Positions 1 through 8,682 of a stretch of 41,914 bases of DNA are shown piece after piece. The translations under genes and the position numbers were made by a program. The DNA comes from a virus. How positions within the stretch are numbered: position 1 is the first letter of the stretch; the number at the start of each line of letters is the position of its first letter. The stretch covers positions 1 to 41,914 of the IMG/VR virus record IMGVR_UViG_3300035670_000486; one strand, 5' to 3'. Below the pieces are notes generated by a model that saw only the letters and a program-made list of their open reading frames with translations, ran no database searches and was not told the DNA's origin.

Positions 1-311
1 AAACCACTAATTGTACGTTTGTATAATAATGTACATGGGAAGCGGTCAAAGTATGGGATGGATGACTTATATAACGGGTCATAGATGTACATATACATCT
101 TCCCAGGCATCAACTTAGTTGTAAGTTGTGTTGGGTTTCCCTTCAGAACAGTCCACGGACTGTTAATCTGCTTCATCAGCAAAATCATCTGCTGTTCATA
201 CCATGCCTTGGATTTACGGAAAGCTGTTTTTAGATCGTACTTGTTCTTCTCGAAAATATCGAGAGCAGCGATCTGAGCAGCTGTACGGCTTTGTTTAATC
301 GGAGTAGGCAT
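1..311 (-). CDS. Truncated conserved T4-like phage protein (N-terminal 103 residues)
   Basis: The reading frame starts at the minus-strand ATG whose complement is 309-311 and runs open off the left edge, so the C-terminus is missing. The visible part begins MPTPIKQSRTAAQIAALDIF, continues with a basic, Lys-rich helical stretch and ends in a YDPLYKSSIPYFDRFP segment. I recall this YDP...PY(Y/F)D(R/K)FP pattern from conserved proteins of marine T4-like phages, but I cannot assign a function. It lies 14 bp downstream of gp4 on the same strand, so the two are probably co-transcribed. In T4 the neighbours of gene 4 include genes 2 and 3 (DNA end protector, tail completion), which makes a head or tail completion role a reasonable guess only. 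The coding call is firm; the function is open. Confidence 0.75.
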   Translation of the reverse strand, partial: MPTPIKQSRTAAQIAALDIFEKNKYDLKTAFRKSKAWYEQQMILLMKQINSPWTVLKGNPTQLTTKLMPGKMYMYIYDPLYKSSIPYFDRFPCTLLYKRTISG

Positions 312-325
312 ATTGACTATTTAGG

Positions 326-760
326 TCAAACTCCCAATTCCTTTTCCGTTATGATTTTGAACTCCCAACCACGGTCTTTAGCATATTCCGTGGCAGCCTT
401 CCACTTGGCTTGGTTCTTAATGAATCCATATGATTCAGCTAAATATCTCTGTGTTCTGCGTCCAGGGAACACAGGTGGAGCAGTTTGTTTTAGAGGTTTA
501 ATCTCTATCAAATAAGTTCTAGTTGAACCGTCTTTTTGTTGGACTTTTATCTTAAAGTCTATGAAATAACGGTGTAGTTTATTGTCAGTTGGACAAACGT
601 ATGGGATTACCGTTTCTTCTGAACTCCAACGAATTATGGCTGGATTTGAGTCGCACCACTTGGCGAATCTTCTTTCCCATGAAGATCTGCAAATGATGTT
701 GGATACATCCCCCGAGTATTTTTCAGGGTGCATCGGAACATATCTTGATTTATGGAACAT
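326..760 (-). CDS. 4: gp4-like head completion protein (PD-(D/E)XK nuclease-like fold)
   Basis: This 144-aa protein matches the T4 gp4 (gp50/65) head-completion family, which is needed to finish DNA-filled heads before tail joining. Visible family features are the start pattern SRYVPMHPEKYSGD, then CRSSWERRFAKWCDSN, then YFIDFKI and LIEIKP. The Glu in SSWERRF, the Asp in YFIDF and the E-x-K in IEIKP are spaced like the active site of TnsA-type PD-(D/E)XK nucleases. The frame is open up to 805, but a start there would overlap the divergent gp48 start and adds a hydrophobic leader unlike the family. MFHKSRY at 760 was therefore chosen; Met at 733 is a fallback. No clear ribosome-binding site is seen. 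It is transcribed divergently from the structural operon. Confidence 0.88.
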   Translation of the reverse strand: MFHKSRYVPMHPEKYSGDVSNIICRSSWERRFAKWCDSNPAIIRWSSEETVIPYVCPTDNKLHRYFIDFKIKVQQKDGSTRTYLIEIKPLKQTAPPVFPGRRTQRYLAESYGFIKNQAKWKAATEYAKDRGWEFKIITEKELGV

Positions 761-765
761 AAATA
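758..765 (+). promoter_or_regulatory. Candidate T4-type late promoter before gp48
   Basis: The octamer CATAAATA matches seven of eight bases of the T4 late -10 element TATAAATA. It lies 33 bp upstream of the gp48 start, in the only gap between the divergent gp4 and gp48 genes. It would drive the baseplate operon. It overlaps the gp4 start codon, which could couple the two directions. The call is by motif and position only. Confidence 0.5.
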
Positions 766-798
766 AATAATCAAATAAGAATAATTTAGGAAACCTAA

Positions 799-1956
799 AT
801 GGCAAACATAGTCGATTATATTAGAGATGGAGTTACATCTGCTAAGACTACAGTTTCAGACTACATCACTGGTGCAGCTGATAAAGTTAAAGGTATTGCT
901 GGTGGCGTTAAGGATGCAACCACAAAAGCTGTCAACCCGCCGAGGGGTGATTGGATCAACAACACCAGAAAAAATTATGAAGTAAACAAGTACAAGGTTG
1001 ATCAACACTCATATCCAATGGATTTGCTGTCACCTATTTATGGTGGAAATTATGCGATTTTCTATATCAACGTTTCAGACGCATCAAGATTAGCATTAAC
1101 TGAAGAGACCGTAGACCTGAATCCTAAAACAGAAGCTAGAATGCGCGGTTCATTAGTCGGTAATGCGAAGAGACTAGAGAATTTGTTTGATACTGGTGTT
1201 GGTAAGGCGAACGAAGTTTTACCAGAAGCTGCTAACATCAATATTGACGCCATTAAGAATGCAGTACCGTTCAATGGTAGAAGCCAAAGAAGATTAAAAA
1301 CAGCTATTGCTTTGCACGTACCTAATCAATTGAGCGTTCGCTACGCAACAACTTGGGGTACTGCAGAAAACACTGCTGGCGCTCAAGCACTTATGTCAGC
1401 TGGTAGTTCAGTTGGTGAAGCCCTTGCAAATAATCCAACTGCTGCAATTAAGAACTTAACAGACGCTGCCGCCACTGGCGCTGAAGCATTCGTTGCTAAT
1501 AAGATGGCGAATAACAAATATTCACAGATTATCTCAGCCGCGACTGGAACTGCAGCAAACCCTAAAAAGGAACAAGTGTTCGAGGGTGTAGAATTCCGTA
1601 AGTTTGCTTTTGATTATCAGTTCTACCCAAGAGATGAGTTTGAAGCAGAGAACGTGCTTAATATTATTCACCAATTCAAGCTACATATGCACCCTGAGTT
1701 CAAAAGTGAGTTGAACTATGTTTGGATCTACCCTTCTGAATTTGACATCACGTATTATACGAATGGTGCAGAGAATCTTAATTTGCACAAGCACACATCT
1801 TGTATATTGGAAAGTATGAACGTCAACTATACTCCAAATGGAAACTTCTCTGTTTTTGCTAATGGTATGCCAACTCAAATCAACTTATCGTTAGAGTTTA
1901 GAGAACTACAACTTGCTTCCAAAGAAACCATTGGTCTAACGCCAGGAGGTCTATAA
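799..1956 (+). CDS. 48: gp48-like baseplate tail-tube cap / tube initiator
   Basis: This 385-aa protein (T4 gp48 is about 364) resembles the T4-like gp48 family, which with gp54 sits on the hub and nucleates tail-tube polymerisation. Visible features are an Ala/Gly-rich N-terminus, a SYPMDLLSPIYGGNYAIFYI segment near residue 75 typical of marine T4-like gp48, and a conserved C-terminal half with FDYQFYPRDEFEAENV, YVWIYPSEFDITYYTNG and a tube-like NLSLEFRELQ end. The start ATG is preceded by AGGA at 788-791. It is the first gene of the rightward structural block and is separated by one base from gp53. A distinct gp54 was not found, so this protein may serve both steps; that is inference. Confidence 0.8.
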   Translation: MANIVDYIRDGVTSAKTTVSDYITGAADKVKGIAGGVKDATTKAVNPPRGDWINNTRKNYEVNKYKVDQHSYPMDLLSPIYGGNYAIFYINVSDASRLALTEETVDLNPKTEARMRGSLVGNAKRLENLFDTGVGKANEVLPEAANINIDAIKNAVPFNGRSQRRLKTAIALHVPNQLSVRYATTWGTAENTAGAQALMSAGSSVGEALANNPTAAIKNLTDAAATGAEAFVANKMANNKYSQIISAATGTAANPKKEQVFEGVEFRKFAFDYQFYPRDEFEAENVLNIIHQFKLHMHPEFKSELNYVWIYPSEFDITYYTNGAENLNLHKHTSCILESMNVNYTPNGNFSVFANGMPTQINLSLEFRELQLASKETIGLTPGGL

Positions 1957-1957
1957 T

Positions 1958-2767
1958 ATGTACTTCAAAGGCTTCCCTCAATTTCTTTATGATTTCAATT
2001 ATGGTGATAGAGTTAAGACAAGTATTGTAAAAGATATTACACGAAATATCCGTGTAAGGAGAGAAATCTTATCAAATGTTACATTATTTGATGAGTATGA
2101 TATCATCGACGGTGAAACACCAGAAATGATTTCTGAGAAGTTCTATGGAACTCCGGAATACCATTGGGTTGTTATGTTATGTAATGACAAGTATGATTAT
2201 CGCGCAGACTTCCCATTACCAGAAGCTGTTTTGGCGAAACATATTGCTTCTGTGTATAACCCAACTTTATATTCATCTGATTGGTATTGGAATACAGATG
2301 CTAATGGTCAAGTAATTTTTTACATTAGGATTACAAGCGTAGAGGTTCCATTTGACGCTGCGTATTTGACAGCTCCAGTTAAGATCAATATCAGAGATGA
2401 TGATAGTTCGTTTGTCATTGACATCAATTTCCCAGTAGACCCAATTGGTCTAGATGCCGCTACACAATACTTCTATTTTCCAGTCCCAAGCCATAATGAT
2501 GCATGGTTAGTTGCTCATGGCAAAGAAGGATCCACTGCTGATGCTGGCGTTGGTAATGTTGAATTAACTATTAACACTGAAGGTAGAGAATACAATCCAG
2601 TGTATTATGTAAATAATAAAGGTTTTACAATTAACCCAACTGATGGCGCTATTGCTGTTACAGGCGATGTACAGCATAGATTTGAAAATGACCAGAAGCG
2701 AAGAATTAAACTAATTGCACCTAGTTTATTAGAAACACTTCTTAGAAACTATCAAGATGAGCTATAA
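1958..2767 (+). CDS. 53: gp53 baseplate wedge protein
   Basis: This 269-aa wedge protein is recognisable from its N-terminus, FPQFLYDFNYG...VKDITRNIRVR, followed by the LysM-like core DEYDIIDGETPEMISEKFYG and EYHWVVMLCNDKYD (residues about 46-80). These are hallmarks of T4 gp53, which sits at the wedge-hub interface and helps hold six wedges together. It is longer than T4 gp53 (196 aa), with extra sequence after residue ~100 that looks beta-rich. AGGAGG at 1944-1949, inside the end of gp48, is an excellent ribosome-binding site for this start. The stop overlaps the next ATG by one base (TAATG), which suggests translational coupling with the hub gene. Confidence 0.92.
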   Translation: MYFKGFPQFLYDFNYGDRVKTSIVKDITRNIRVRREILSNVTLFDEYDIIDGETPEMISEKFYGTPEYHWVVMLCNDKYDYRADFPLPEAVLAKHIASVYNPTLYSSDWYWNTDANGQVIFYIRITSVEVPFDAAYLTAPVKINIRDDDSSFVIDINFPVDPIGLDAATQYFYFPVPSHNDAWLVAHGKEGSTADAGVGNVELTINTEGREYNPVYYVNNKGFTINPTDGAIAVTGDVQHRFENDQKRRIKLIAPSLLETLLRNYQDEL

Positions 2768-4047
2768 TGCCTGAAATTATTAATCCCGCTAATACGTTAA
2801 GATATGCTGGCGATGTTAACATCGAGAAGGTTGAAATCATCACGCCCAAAGGTATCTACCAAAACGTTAGAAACCAGATTATTCAATTAAGGATTTACGA
2901 GGATATCTTTTCCCCATTTATAACTGGTTCATTGGTATTAAAAGAATCGTTTGACTTGCAATCACTTCTACCATTGATTGGTGAAGAGTTTATTGAAATC
3001 AAAGTTTCAACTCCAACTCTAGACAAACCAATTAGCGGGTTGTTTCATATTTACAAGATGAACGATAAAGTCAACCTTGGTGATAGAGCCGTTGGTTATG
3101 AGTTGAGTTTCATCTCCGCAGAATCCCTAGTTGACTCTAACAAGAAGATTAGCAAGGTTTTTTCTGGTAAGATTTCAGACATAGTTAGGGCTTTCGTAGT
3201 TGATAAGATTGACGGTATGGAGAGCAAGAAGAAGTTCAACGTTGAGAATACTCGTAACACTATTAAGTACGTTTCCCCATATTGGGGTCCAATTCAGAAC
3301 CTAACATTCTTGTCTGAAAACTCTATCTCTGAGAACCAATCTCCTTCGTTCTTGTTTTATGAGAACAGAGATGGTTTTAATTTTAGATCGATTGAAAGCC
3401 TATACAAATCAAAGTCATTCCAGCAATTTATCATGGATAAGTATTCTCGTGATAACTTCCCGCAAGGTGGTAACGCACTGAACATTTTGGAAGATTACAA
3501 ACGTGTTGGTGAAATTGACTTCATTGAGTCATATGACTATATGGATAGATTATCTGGCGGTATGTATAACTCTAAGTTGATATCATATGACTCAACTAAG
3601 AAAACGTACACTGTTAAGAACTTCGATATTAAAAATAAGTTTCCTAGACAGACTCACTTAAACCCATATCCTCTTTTCTCTGATAAAGTTGTTGGTAGAA
3701 GTAACGCTAAACAGATTCTATTCCCAAGAGCGTTTGAAACTTTTACTTCTTTCGGTGATACGACTAACGCTCGTATTCTTCAAGAACGTATTTCTTTCTT
3801 GAAGATGGCAGAAGCGCAAAAGATCAACATCACAGTGGCTGGTCGTTGCGACTATACAGTTGGTCAGGTTGCTGAGTTAACGCTTTATAAAAAGCAACCG
3901 ATGAGAAAAGGTGACAGAAACGAAGATTTGATTGATGACGTAAATAGCGGTAAGTATCTGGTTTCTGCTATCAACCATCAAATTTCAGTAGACGGTCATA
4001 CATGTTTTATTGAATTGATTAAAGATTCTATGAAGAAGAAAGTTTAA
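2767..4047 (+). CDS. 27: gp27-like baseplate hub subunit
   Basis: This 426-aa protein fits the hub protein gp27 (T4 391 aa), the trimeric torus that holds the gp5 spike and matches the tail-tube diameter. Visible signs are the N-terminal beta-barrel pattern NQIIQLRIYEDIFSPFITGS and LPLIGEEFIEIKV, a second barrel (GLFHIYKMND... VGYELSFISAES), and a C-terminal domain with TVAGRCDYTVGQVAELTLYK and GKYLVSAINHQISVDGHT, as in Mu gp44/VgrG-type hub folds. It directly precedes gp5, the partner it must hold. Two bases separate its stop from the gp5 ATG. Assignment rests on fold-level pattern and synteny. Confidence 0.82.
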   Translation: MPEIINPANTLRYAGDVNIEKVEIITPKGIYQNVRNQIIQLRIYEDIFSPFITGSLVLKESFDLQSLLPLIGEEFIEIKVSTPTLDKPISGLFHIYKMNDKVNLGDRAVGYELSFISAESLVDSNKKISKVFSGKISDIVRAFVVDKIDGMESKKKFNVENTRNTIKYVSPYWGPIQNLTFLSENSISENQSPSFLFYENRDGFNFRSIESLYKSKSFQQFIMDKYSRDNFPQGGNALNILEDYKRVGEIDFIESYDYMDRLSGGMYNSKLISYDSTKKTYTVKNFDIKNKFPRQTHLNPYPLFSDKVVGRSNAKQILFPRAFETFTSFGDTTNARILQERISFLKMAEAQKINITVAGRCDYTVGQVAELTLYKKQPMRKGDRNEDLIDDVNSGKYLVSAINHQISVDGHTCFIELIKDSMKKKV

Positions 4048-4049
4048 TA

Positions 4050-7000
4050 ATGGCGCAAAATATTTACTTCGGTGTTGTTGAAAACCGTGTTGACCCACTA
4101 GAACTTGGTCGTTGTCAGGTTCGCGTTGTGGGTTTACACACTCACGATAAGAACTTACTACCAACAGCAGACCTACCATGGTGTGCTTCAATGCAGCCAA
4201 CTACTTCTGCTGCTATGAACGGTATCGGTCATACACCGCTTGGTCCAGTTGAAGGCACTTCAGTTGTCGTAATGTATCTTGACGATTCATACCAGCAAGG
4301 TATCATGTTGGGTGCAGTTGGTGGTATCGCAACGAACCCCGTCCCTATTGACTTTGATGACTCTGGACCAATCGTCGAAACTGATACTGCCAGTAAAGAT
4401 ATTATTCGTTTAAGAAGTATTCCTGGACCACAAAACGGGCAGATTATTAAATTGTATGACCCTGAATATAACCGTCAGGATCTTACATCAAACTTGTCCG
4501 CCAACATGCGCGTCAGCGGGTTCGGTATTGAGTATGGGTCAGTTATTGTTTCCATTGATAGTGGAACACAAATCACCATCTCAAAACCAGTTCGCGAATA
4601 TGTTGAAAACATTATTGAATTTGAACCACCATTGGCTTCTGTTCGAGCTGTTGTTGCTTCAAAGACTAATATCACTGGTTCTACGCTAGACCAAAAATCT
4701 GAACCAGTTAGAACAACACCAGTAAACGGCGAGATCCCAACCCTCCCTCCATTGCCAGAATTTAAAAATACACAAACTAAAGCATCGGAGGGTATCAAGG
4801 CACTTATCGCTGCATGTGATAAAGTTGGTTTGGTTACCAAAGAACAGAAGTGCGCTTTACTAGGTATCGCTGGTGGTGAATCTGGATGGATCCCACAAAA
4901 AGAATCTTACAACTATTCAGACTCTAGGTTGAAACAAATCTTCAGTTTTGCCACTGATGAAGACGTTGTAAAATATGCTAATGCGACTAAGAAGGGTGTA
5001 ACCCGCGAAGAGTTTTTCTCTTGGTGTTATGGTCCAACTAAACGTGGTAAAGGTTTCTTTGGTCACACATCTGATGCCATGGCGGGCAAATACTACGGTC
5101 GTGGTTTCATTCAGTTGACTGGTTATTCAAACTACAAACGATATAACGACATGGCAAAAGCTGCAGGTTTGGATATCGACATTGTCAACGACCCAGATTC
5201 TTTAGACACTGATATTAACGTATCAGCCCTTGTAGCTGCTCTATACATTAAAGACAGAGTATCAAAGGGTGTTAATCCAAATTCACACCCAGACTATTTT
5301 TATGCAGCTAAGAAAGCTGTTGGTGTAAACTCACCAGATATCGCCGCACGTAAACTTCGTTATTATGAATATTTTTACGGTAAACAAGGTAGCGGTGGCG
5401 TTTCTAAAGATGCTGGAGCAGCTATTCCAGCTGTTGAAGACTCAACTGAATCAAAACCAGGACCATCTAAAAAGTCTATCGAGACTGGTTCGTTTGGTTT
5501 GGGGTTCCGCGATCCAAATAATAAATACCCACTTCAAGAATACATCGGCGAATCTGACGTGAACCGTTTGGCTCGTGGTGTTATTGAAGGTACAGTTGTT
5601 AAGTTAAAAGACGCAAACCGCAAGATTGGTATCCCAACTGCTAGTGGTGGACAATGGGATCAACCAGCTGCCCCATTCGGCGCCAAGTATCCTTTCAACA
5701 AGGTTTATGAAACTGAATCAGGGCACATTCAAGAGTTTGACGACACCCCTGGTCAAGAACGTGTTAACACATATCACCGCTCGGGTACATTTACTGAGAT
5801 AGACGCCAACGGCACCCAAGTTAATTATATTGTTGGTGATAACTTTGTTCTTATGGAACAAAATGGATGTATCCACGTTGCAGGTGAATGTAATATCACT
5901 GTTGATGGACAAACAAACATCCTTGCTCGTTCTGACGCTAATATCAAGGTTGAACAAAATGCCATTGTCACAGTTGGTAACAATTTAGAACTCGGTGTGG
6001 CGAATGACGTTTCCATGGCAGTTGGTGGAGATTTTACAGCAAAGGTTGGCGGAACATTTAAACTAGATGCTGGTGATTTGGTTATGAAATCACAATCAGA
6101 CTACACTGTTCAATCAGTTGGCGAATATTCTGCCAAAGGTGCTAAGGTTGCCATTGAGTCTGAGGGTGATGCTGACTTCAACGTTGCTGGAACATTCAAT
6201 ATGAATTATGCTGAAGGTAACTTCGGTGTGAGCGCAGGAAGCGCAGCTGATGTTGGTAATGTTGAGTTGGCTGCTCCTCCAGCTGGTACTCCATTAAATT
6301 CTGTTATTGGGTATTCTATTGCCCCTCCAAGAGAGTTTGAAGAGAAAGCTGTTGTTGAGACCCCAGATGATTGGGATACTCCAGAAGGTAGAGCTGCTGC
6401 GCAAAAACAAGCAGCCACTGAGGGTGTTGTTGGCGCAGTTATTCTTCCTGTTGCAGATGAGGTCGCACCATCACCTACTGGTGGTTCTAACAAACCAGTT
6501 GCCGTTGATAAGAACGACATTCAGAACACAAGAGACTTCACTAACGATTACCGTCTGTCTAAGAACATCGTTCTTGGTATGATGATTGCTGACAAGAAAC
6601 ACGTACTAACCCCTCAGATGTTGCAACCAGCTTCTGGTGGTCAAGAACGTCTATACACTGTACAGGAAATTGTAGGTAACTTGGCTGAAACAGCTAATAA
6701 CATTCTGGAGCCAATCATTGACGTGTTGCCAGGTGGTCGTTCTGGTTATGGCACTCAATGGGTTATCTCTTCAGGGTATCGTTTGAAGGGTGTTATTAAG
6801 AATGAATCTCCAACATCAGACCACTGTAAGGGTCACTGTGTTGACATTGTGTTGAAGTTGCCAGACAAGTACAATAAGACATATGAGATGATTCAGAAGA
6901 TTGAACCATTGATTGTATATGATCAACTTATCTTGGAATACCGTTTCCCAGAATCTGTATGGATTCACATGAGCTATCGTAAGGATAACAACCGTAAGAT

Positions 7001-7103
7001 GGCGTTCACTATGGTAAACGATAAGGCATACAAGCGTAACGCTAAAGGTCTACCAGCTGGATTCTTCTTGTTGAATACTATTCCTCCGAAGGGTACAGTA
7101 TAA
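4050..7103 (+). CDS. 5: gp5-like spike/tail lysozyme with GH19-type glycosidase and C-terminal M15-type peptidase domains
   Basis: At 1017 aa this is far larger than T4 gp5 (575). Domain order: residues ~1-95, an OB-fold (FGVVENRVDPLELGRCQVRV, ending MLGAVGGI); ~96-240, a beta-rich linker; ~245-445, a GH19 chitinase/lysozyme-like domain with LLGIAGGESGW (candidate catalytic Glu277) and YYGRGFIQLTGYSNY (348-362); ~555-730, a Val/Gly-rich strand repeat forming the trimeric beta-helix needle; ~740-820, a Pro/Ala-rich linker; ~830-990, an M15 peptidase-like domain with SSGYR, SDHCKGHCVDI (ligands His925, Asp932) and WIHMSYR (His973). T4 uses a GH24 lysozyme and has no peptidase. Together the domains could cut both glycan strands and peptide stems when the spike enters the periplasm. 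It sits between gp27 and the small PAAR tip gene. Confidence 0.9.
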   Translation: MAQNIYFGVVENRVDPLELGRCQVRVVGLHTHDKNLLPTADLPWCASMQPTTSAAMNGIGHTPLGPVEGTSVVVMYLDDSYQQGIMLGAVGGIATNPVPIDFDDSGPIVETDTASKDIIRLRSIPGPQNGQIIKLYDPEYNRQDLTSNLSANMRVSGFGIEYGSVIVSIDSGTQITISKPVREYVENIIEFEPPLASVRAVVASKTNITGSTLDQKSEPVRTTPVNGEIPTLPPLPEFKNTQTKASEGIKALIAACDKVGLVTKEQKCALLGIAGGESGWIPQKESYNYSDSRLKQIFSFATDEDVVKYANATKKGVTREEFFSWCYGPTKRGKGFFGHTSDAMAGKYYGRGFIQLTGYSNYKRYNDMAKAAGLDIDIVNDPDSLDTDINVSALVAALYIKDRVSKGVNPNSHPDYFYAAKKAVGVNSPDIAARKLRYYEYFYGKQGSGGVSKDAGAAIPAVEDSTESKPGPSKKSIETGSFGLGFRDPNNKYPLQEYIGESDVNRLARGVIEGTVVKLKDANRKIGIPTASGGQWDQPAAPFGAKYPFNKVYETESGHIQEFDDTPGQERVNTYHRSGTFTEIDANGTQVNYIVGDNFVLMEQNGCIHVAGECNITVDGQTNILARSDANIKVEQNAIVTVGNNLELGVANDVSMAVGGDFTAKVGGTFKLDAGDLVMKSQSDYTVQSVGEYSAKGAKVAIESEGDADFNVAGTFNMNYAEGNFGVSAGSAADVGNVELAAPPAGTPLNSVIGYSIAPPREFEEKAVVETPDDWDTPEGRAAAQKQAATEGVVGAVILPVADEVAPSPTGGSNKPVAVDKNDIQNTRDFTNDYRLSKNIVLGMMIADKKHVLTPQMLQPASGGQERLYTVQEIVGNLAETANNILEPIIDVLPGGRSGYGTQWVISSGYRLKGVIKNESPTSDHCKGHCVDIVLKLPDKYNKTYEMIQKIEPLIVYDQLILEYRFPESVWIHMSYRKDNNRKMAFTMVNDKAYKRNAKGLPAGFFLLNTIPPKGTV

Positions 7104-7651
7104 TGGCTGCTGTTTGGAATATTGAAGAACTTCCAAACATAGATGAGTACGTTGCGTTCAGCCATTCGTTCACGTACTCAGATGACGAGTTTCCATCTCA
7201 AACATATACCGTTGTTTTAACTCCTTCGGAGGCTAACCCAGAGACAGTCTTTATTAGTGGCAACAACGTTTCTGGTTACTATTCGGACGTATTCGATATG
7301 TTCGTCAAGTACAAGACAAAAGCTGTACCTAACGAGTATATTGAAGTGAACAACTTTAGAAAAATTGTGGTTGAAAAACTGGAACAAATTATTGAATATA
7401 GTCCAGACTTAACCCCAAACAAGACATACACTTATACTGCGAATGTTTACAGTGAAGGTGACTTAGTTGACGCAAGAGTCTTTACAAAAATTGTTAACAA
7501 TAATTGGGATTTGAACAAGGAGCTTTTGCTTCGTTACATAACAAACACAACTGTTGCCGACGAAACTCTTTACAAACAGTGGATAAATAGTATTAATGCT
7601 GCTCCAGTTAGATGGAAGAACACGTCTAACGTTGTAATTAATTGGATATAA
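7103..7651 (+). CDS. Uncharacterised virion-associated protein, 182 aa
   Basis: I do not recognise this protein. It starts MAAVWNIEELPNIDEYVAFS, is acidic and Tyr/Thr/Val-rich, and looks mainly beta-stranded. There is no signal peptide, membrane segment or catalytic motif. The start overlaps the gp5 stop by one base (TAATG) and the stop is one base before the next gene, so it is embedded in the hub operon and probably translated by coupling. It lies between the spike protein and a collar-domain protein, so a baseplate or peripheral spike component is plausible. Trp-rich ends (QWINS...RWKN...INWI) may form a contact surface. Coding is supported by tight packing and length; the function is unknown. 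Confidence 0.8.
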   Translation: MAAVWNIEELPNIDEYVAFSHSFTYSDDEFPSQTYTVVLTPSEANPETVFISGNNVSGYYSDVFDMFVKYKTKAVPNEYIEVNNFRKIVVEKLEQIIEYSPDLTPNKTYTYTANVYSEGDLVDARVFTKIVNNNWDLNKELLLRYITNTTVADETLYKQWINSINAAPVRWKNTSNVVINWI

Positions 7652-7652
7652 A

Positions 7653-8363
7653 ATGCAAATCCCAAATACGTTTAAACTAAGAACTGGTGCCATTCAATTG
7701 GCAGACTTAGATGCAAACTTCGATATTATCCAAGTTACAGTAAACACGCAAGCTGAGACTATCCTTAAAGTCCAGACAGATATTTCTAACATCCAAACTT
7801 CTATTGCTAACTATTCAGCAATTCCTATCGGATGTATTGTTATGTGGGGTGGTTCTGTATCAAACATACCTTCTGGGTGGAGACTATGTGATGGTACAAA
7901 TAACACCCCAGATTTAAGAGATAGATTTGTTATTGGCGCAAGGTCAGATTCTTCTGGTCCAGCTACAACTTTCGTTACTGGTGCTGATACGAAGTCTGGC
8001 GGTAATAAAGACTCAGTTGTTGTTAGCCACGGGCACACTGCCACATCTTATGCTTCTTCTTCTGGTTCGCTGACATCTGACTCAGACGCTTGGTCTGCTA
8101 CATTTTACGCTTCTGACTCTGGTTTATATGCAGCTGGGGGTTCTGCGTCTAACGCTGGGTATAATGGCGATACATTCTCTGATAATTCATTCTCTTCAAC
8201 TAACAATGAAAACAGAGGTGTCACTATTTCTAGATCAAGAAGCCACAGTCACACCGCAACGATCACAACAACAGTTACAACTACTGTTACGGATTCTGGA
8301 CAGTCTGGCACTAACAGAAACCTACCACCATATTACGCATTAGCGTATATTATGAAGGTTTAA
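7653..8363 (+). CDS. Tail-collar domain protein (gp12-like short fibre/tip)
   Basis: This 236-aa protein has an N-terminal segment found on baseplate-attached fibres (RTGAIQLADLDANFDIIQ) and a short heptad-like region (VNTQAETILKVQTDISNIQT) likely to trimerise. It then has a Phage Tail Collar domain: IPIGCIVMWGGSV, IPSGWRLCDG, TPDLRDRFVIGA, and the terminal NLPPYYALAYIMKV. Between them lies a Ser/Thr-rich loop ending in SRSRSHSHTATIT, whose His-x-His pairs resemble the metal-binding threads of short tail fibre tips. T4 gp12 has the same collar element but is longer (527 aa) and lies elsewhere. Here it sits beside the spike genes, so it may be an accessory adhesin or a spike-proximal fibre. 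Confidence 0.85.
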   Translation: MQIPNTFKLRTGAIQLADLDANFDIIQVTVNTQAETILKVQTDISNIQTSIANYSAIPIGCIVMWGGSVSNIPSGWRLCDGTNNTPDLRDRFVIGARSDSSGPATTFVTGADTKSGGNKDSVVVSHGHTATSYASSSGSLTSDSDAWSATFYASDSGLYAAGGSASNAGYNGDTFSDNSFSSTNNENRGVTISRSRSHSHTATITTTVTTTVTDSGQSGTNRNLPPYYALAYIMKV

Positions 8364-8364
8364 T

Positions 8365-8667
8365 ATGTCGGGGGTTTCAGTTATCGGAGACACTACAACA
8401 GGGCACGAAGGCTATCCACCAACTAAAATGGTATCTTCCCCAGTATCTAAGACCAAGTTTAACGGTAAGAAACCAGGAGTTGTTGATGAGGCTTGTCAGT
8501 TTGCAGCTCATTCTAAAGGCAACTCAGTGCACCCACAGGATATAAGATACCCAGTAGAAGGTTCTAAAAAGACCAAAATTGAAGGTTATTACCTTGTAAG
8601 AATCGGGGATAAGTTAGCAGACGGAGACGTTATTGCTAAAGGATCTGACAACACTTTTATAGAATAA
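8365..8667 (+). CDS. PAAR-like spike tip protein (T4 gp5.4 analogue)
   Basis: This 100-aa protein resembles PAAR-repeat proteins, the small metal-bound cones that cap the gp5/VgrG beta-helix and sharpen the spike. Visible signs are the N-terminal GVSVIGDTTTGHEGYPPT, His residues at HSKGNSVHP, and the terminal IGDKLADGDVIAKGSDNTFI, which matches the PAAR pattern of a GD..xxG..I..GS..V end. T4 gp5.4 (97 aa) is the size match. It follows the collar protein by one base and precedes gp25. If it caps the spike, it must share the tip with the C-terminal peptidase domain of gp5, which is structurally unusual. Zinc or iron ligands cannot be fixed from sequence alone. Confidence 0.82.
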   Translation: MSGVSVIGDTTTGHEGYPPTKMVSSPVSKTKFNGKKPGVVDEACQFAAHSKGNSVHPQDIRYPVEGSKKTKIEGYYLVRIGDKLADGDVIAKGSDNTFIE

Positions 8668-8682
8668 GAATAAATAATATCT

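Noticed and set aside
4475-4840. 121-aa minus-strand frame inside gp5
   Set aside because: Shadow frame opposite a well-supported domain-bearing gene; no upstream signals or recognisable motif.
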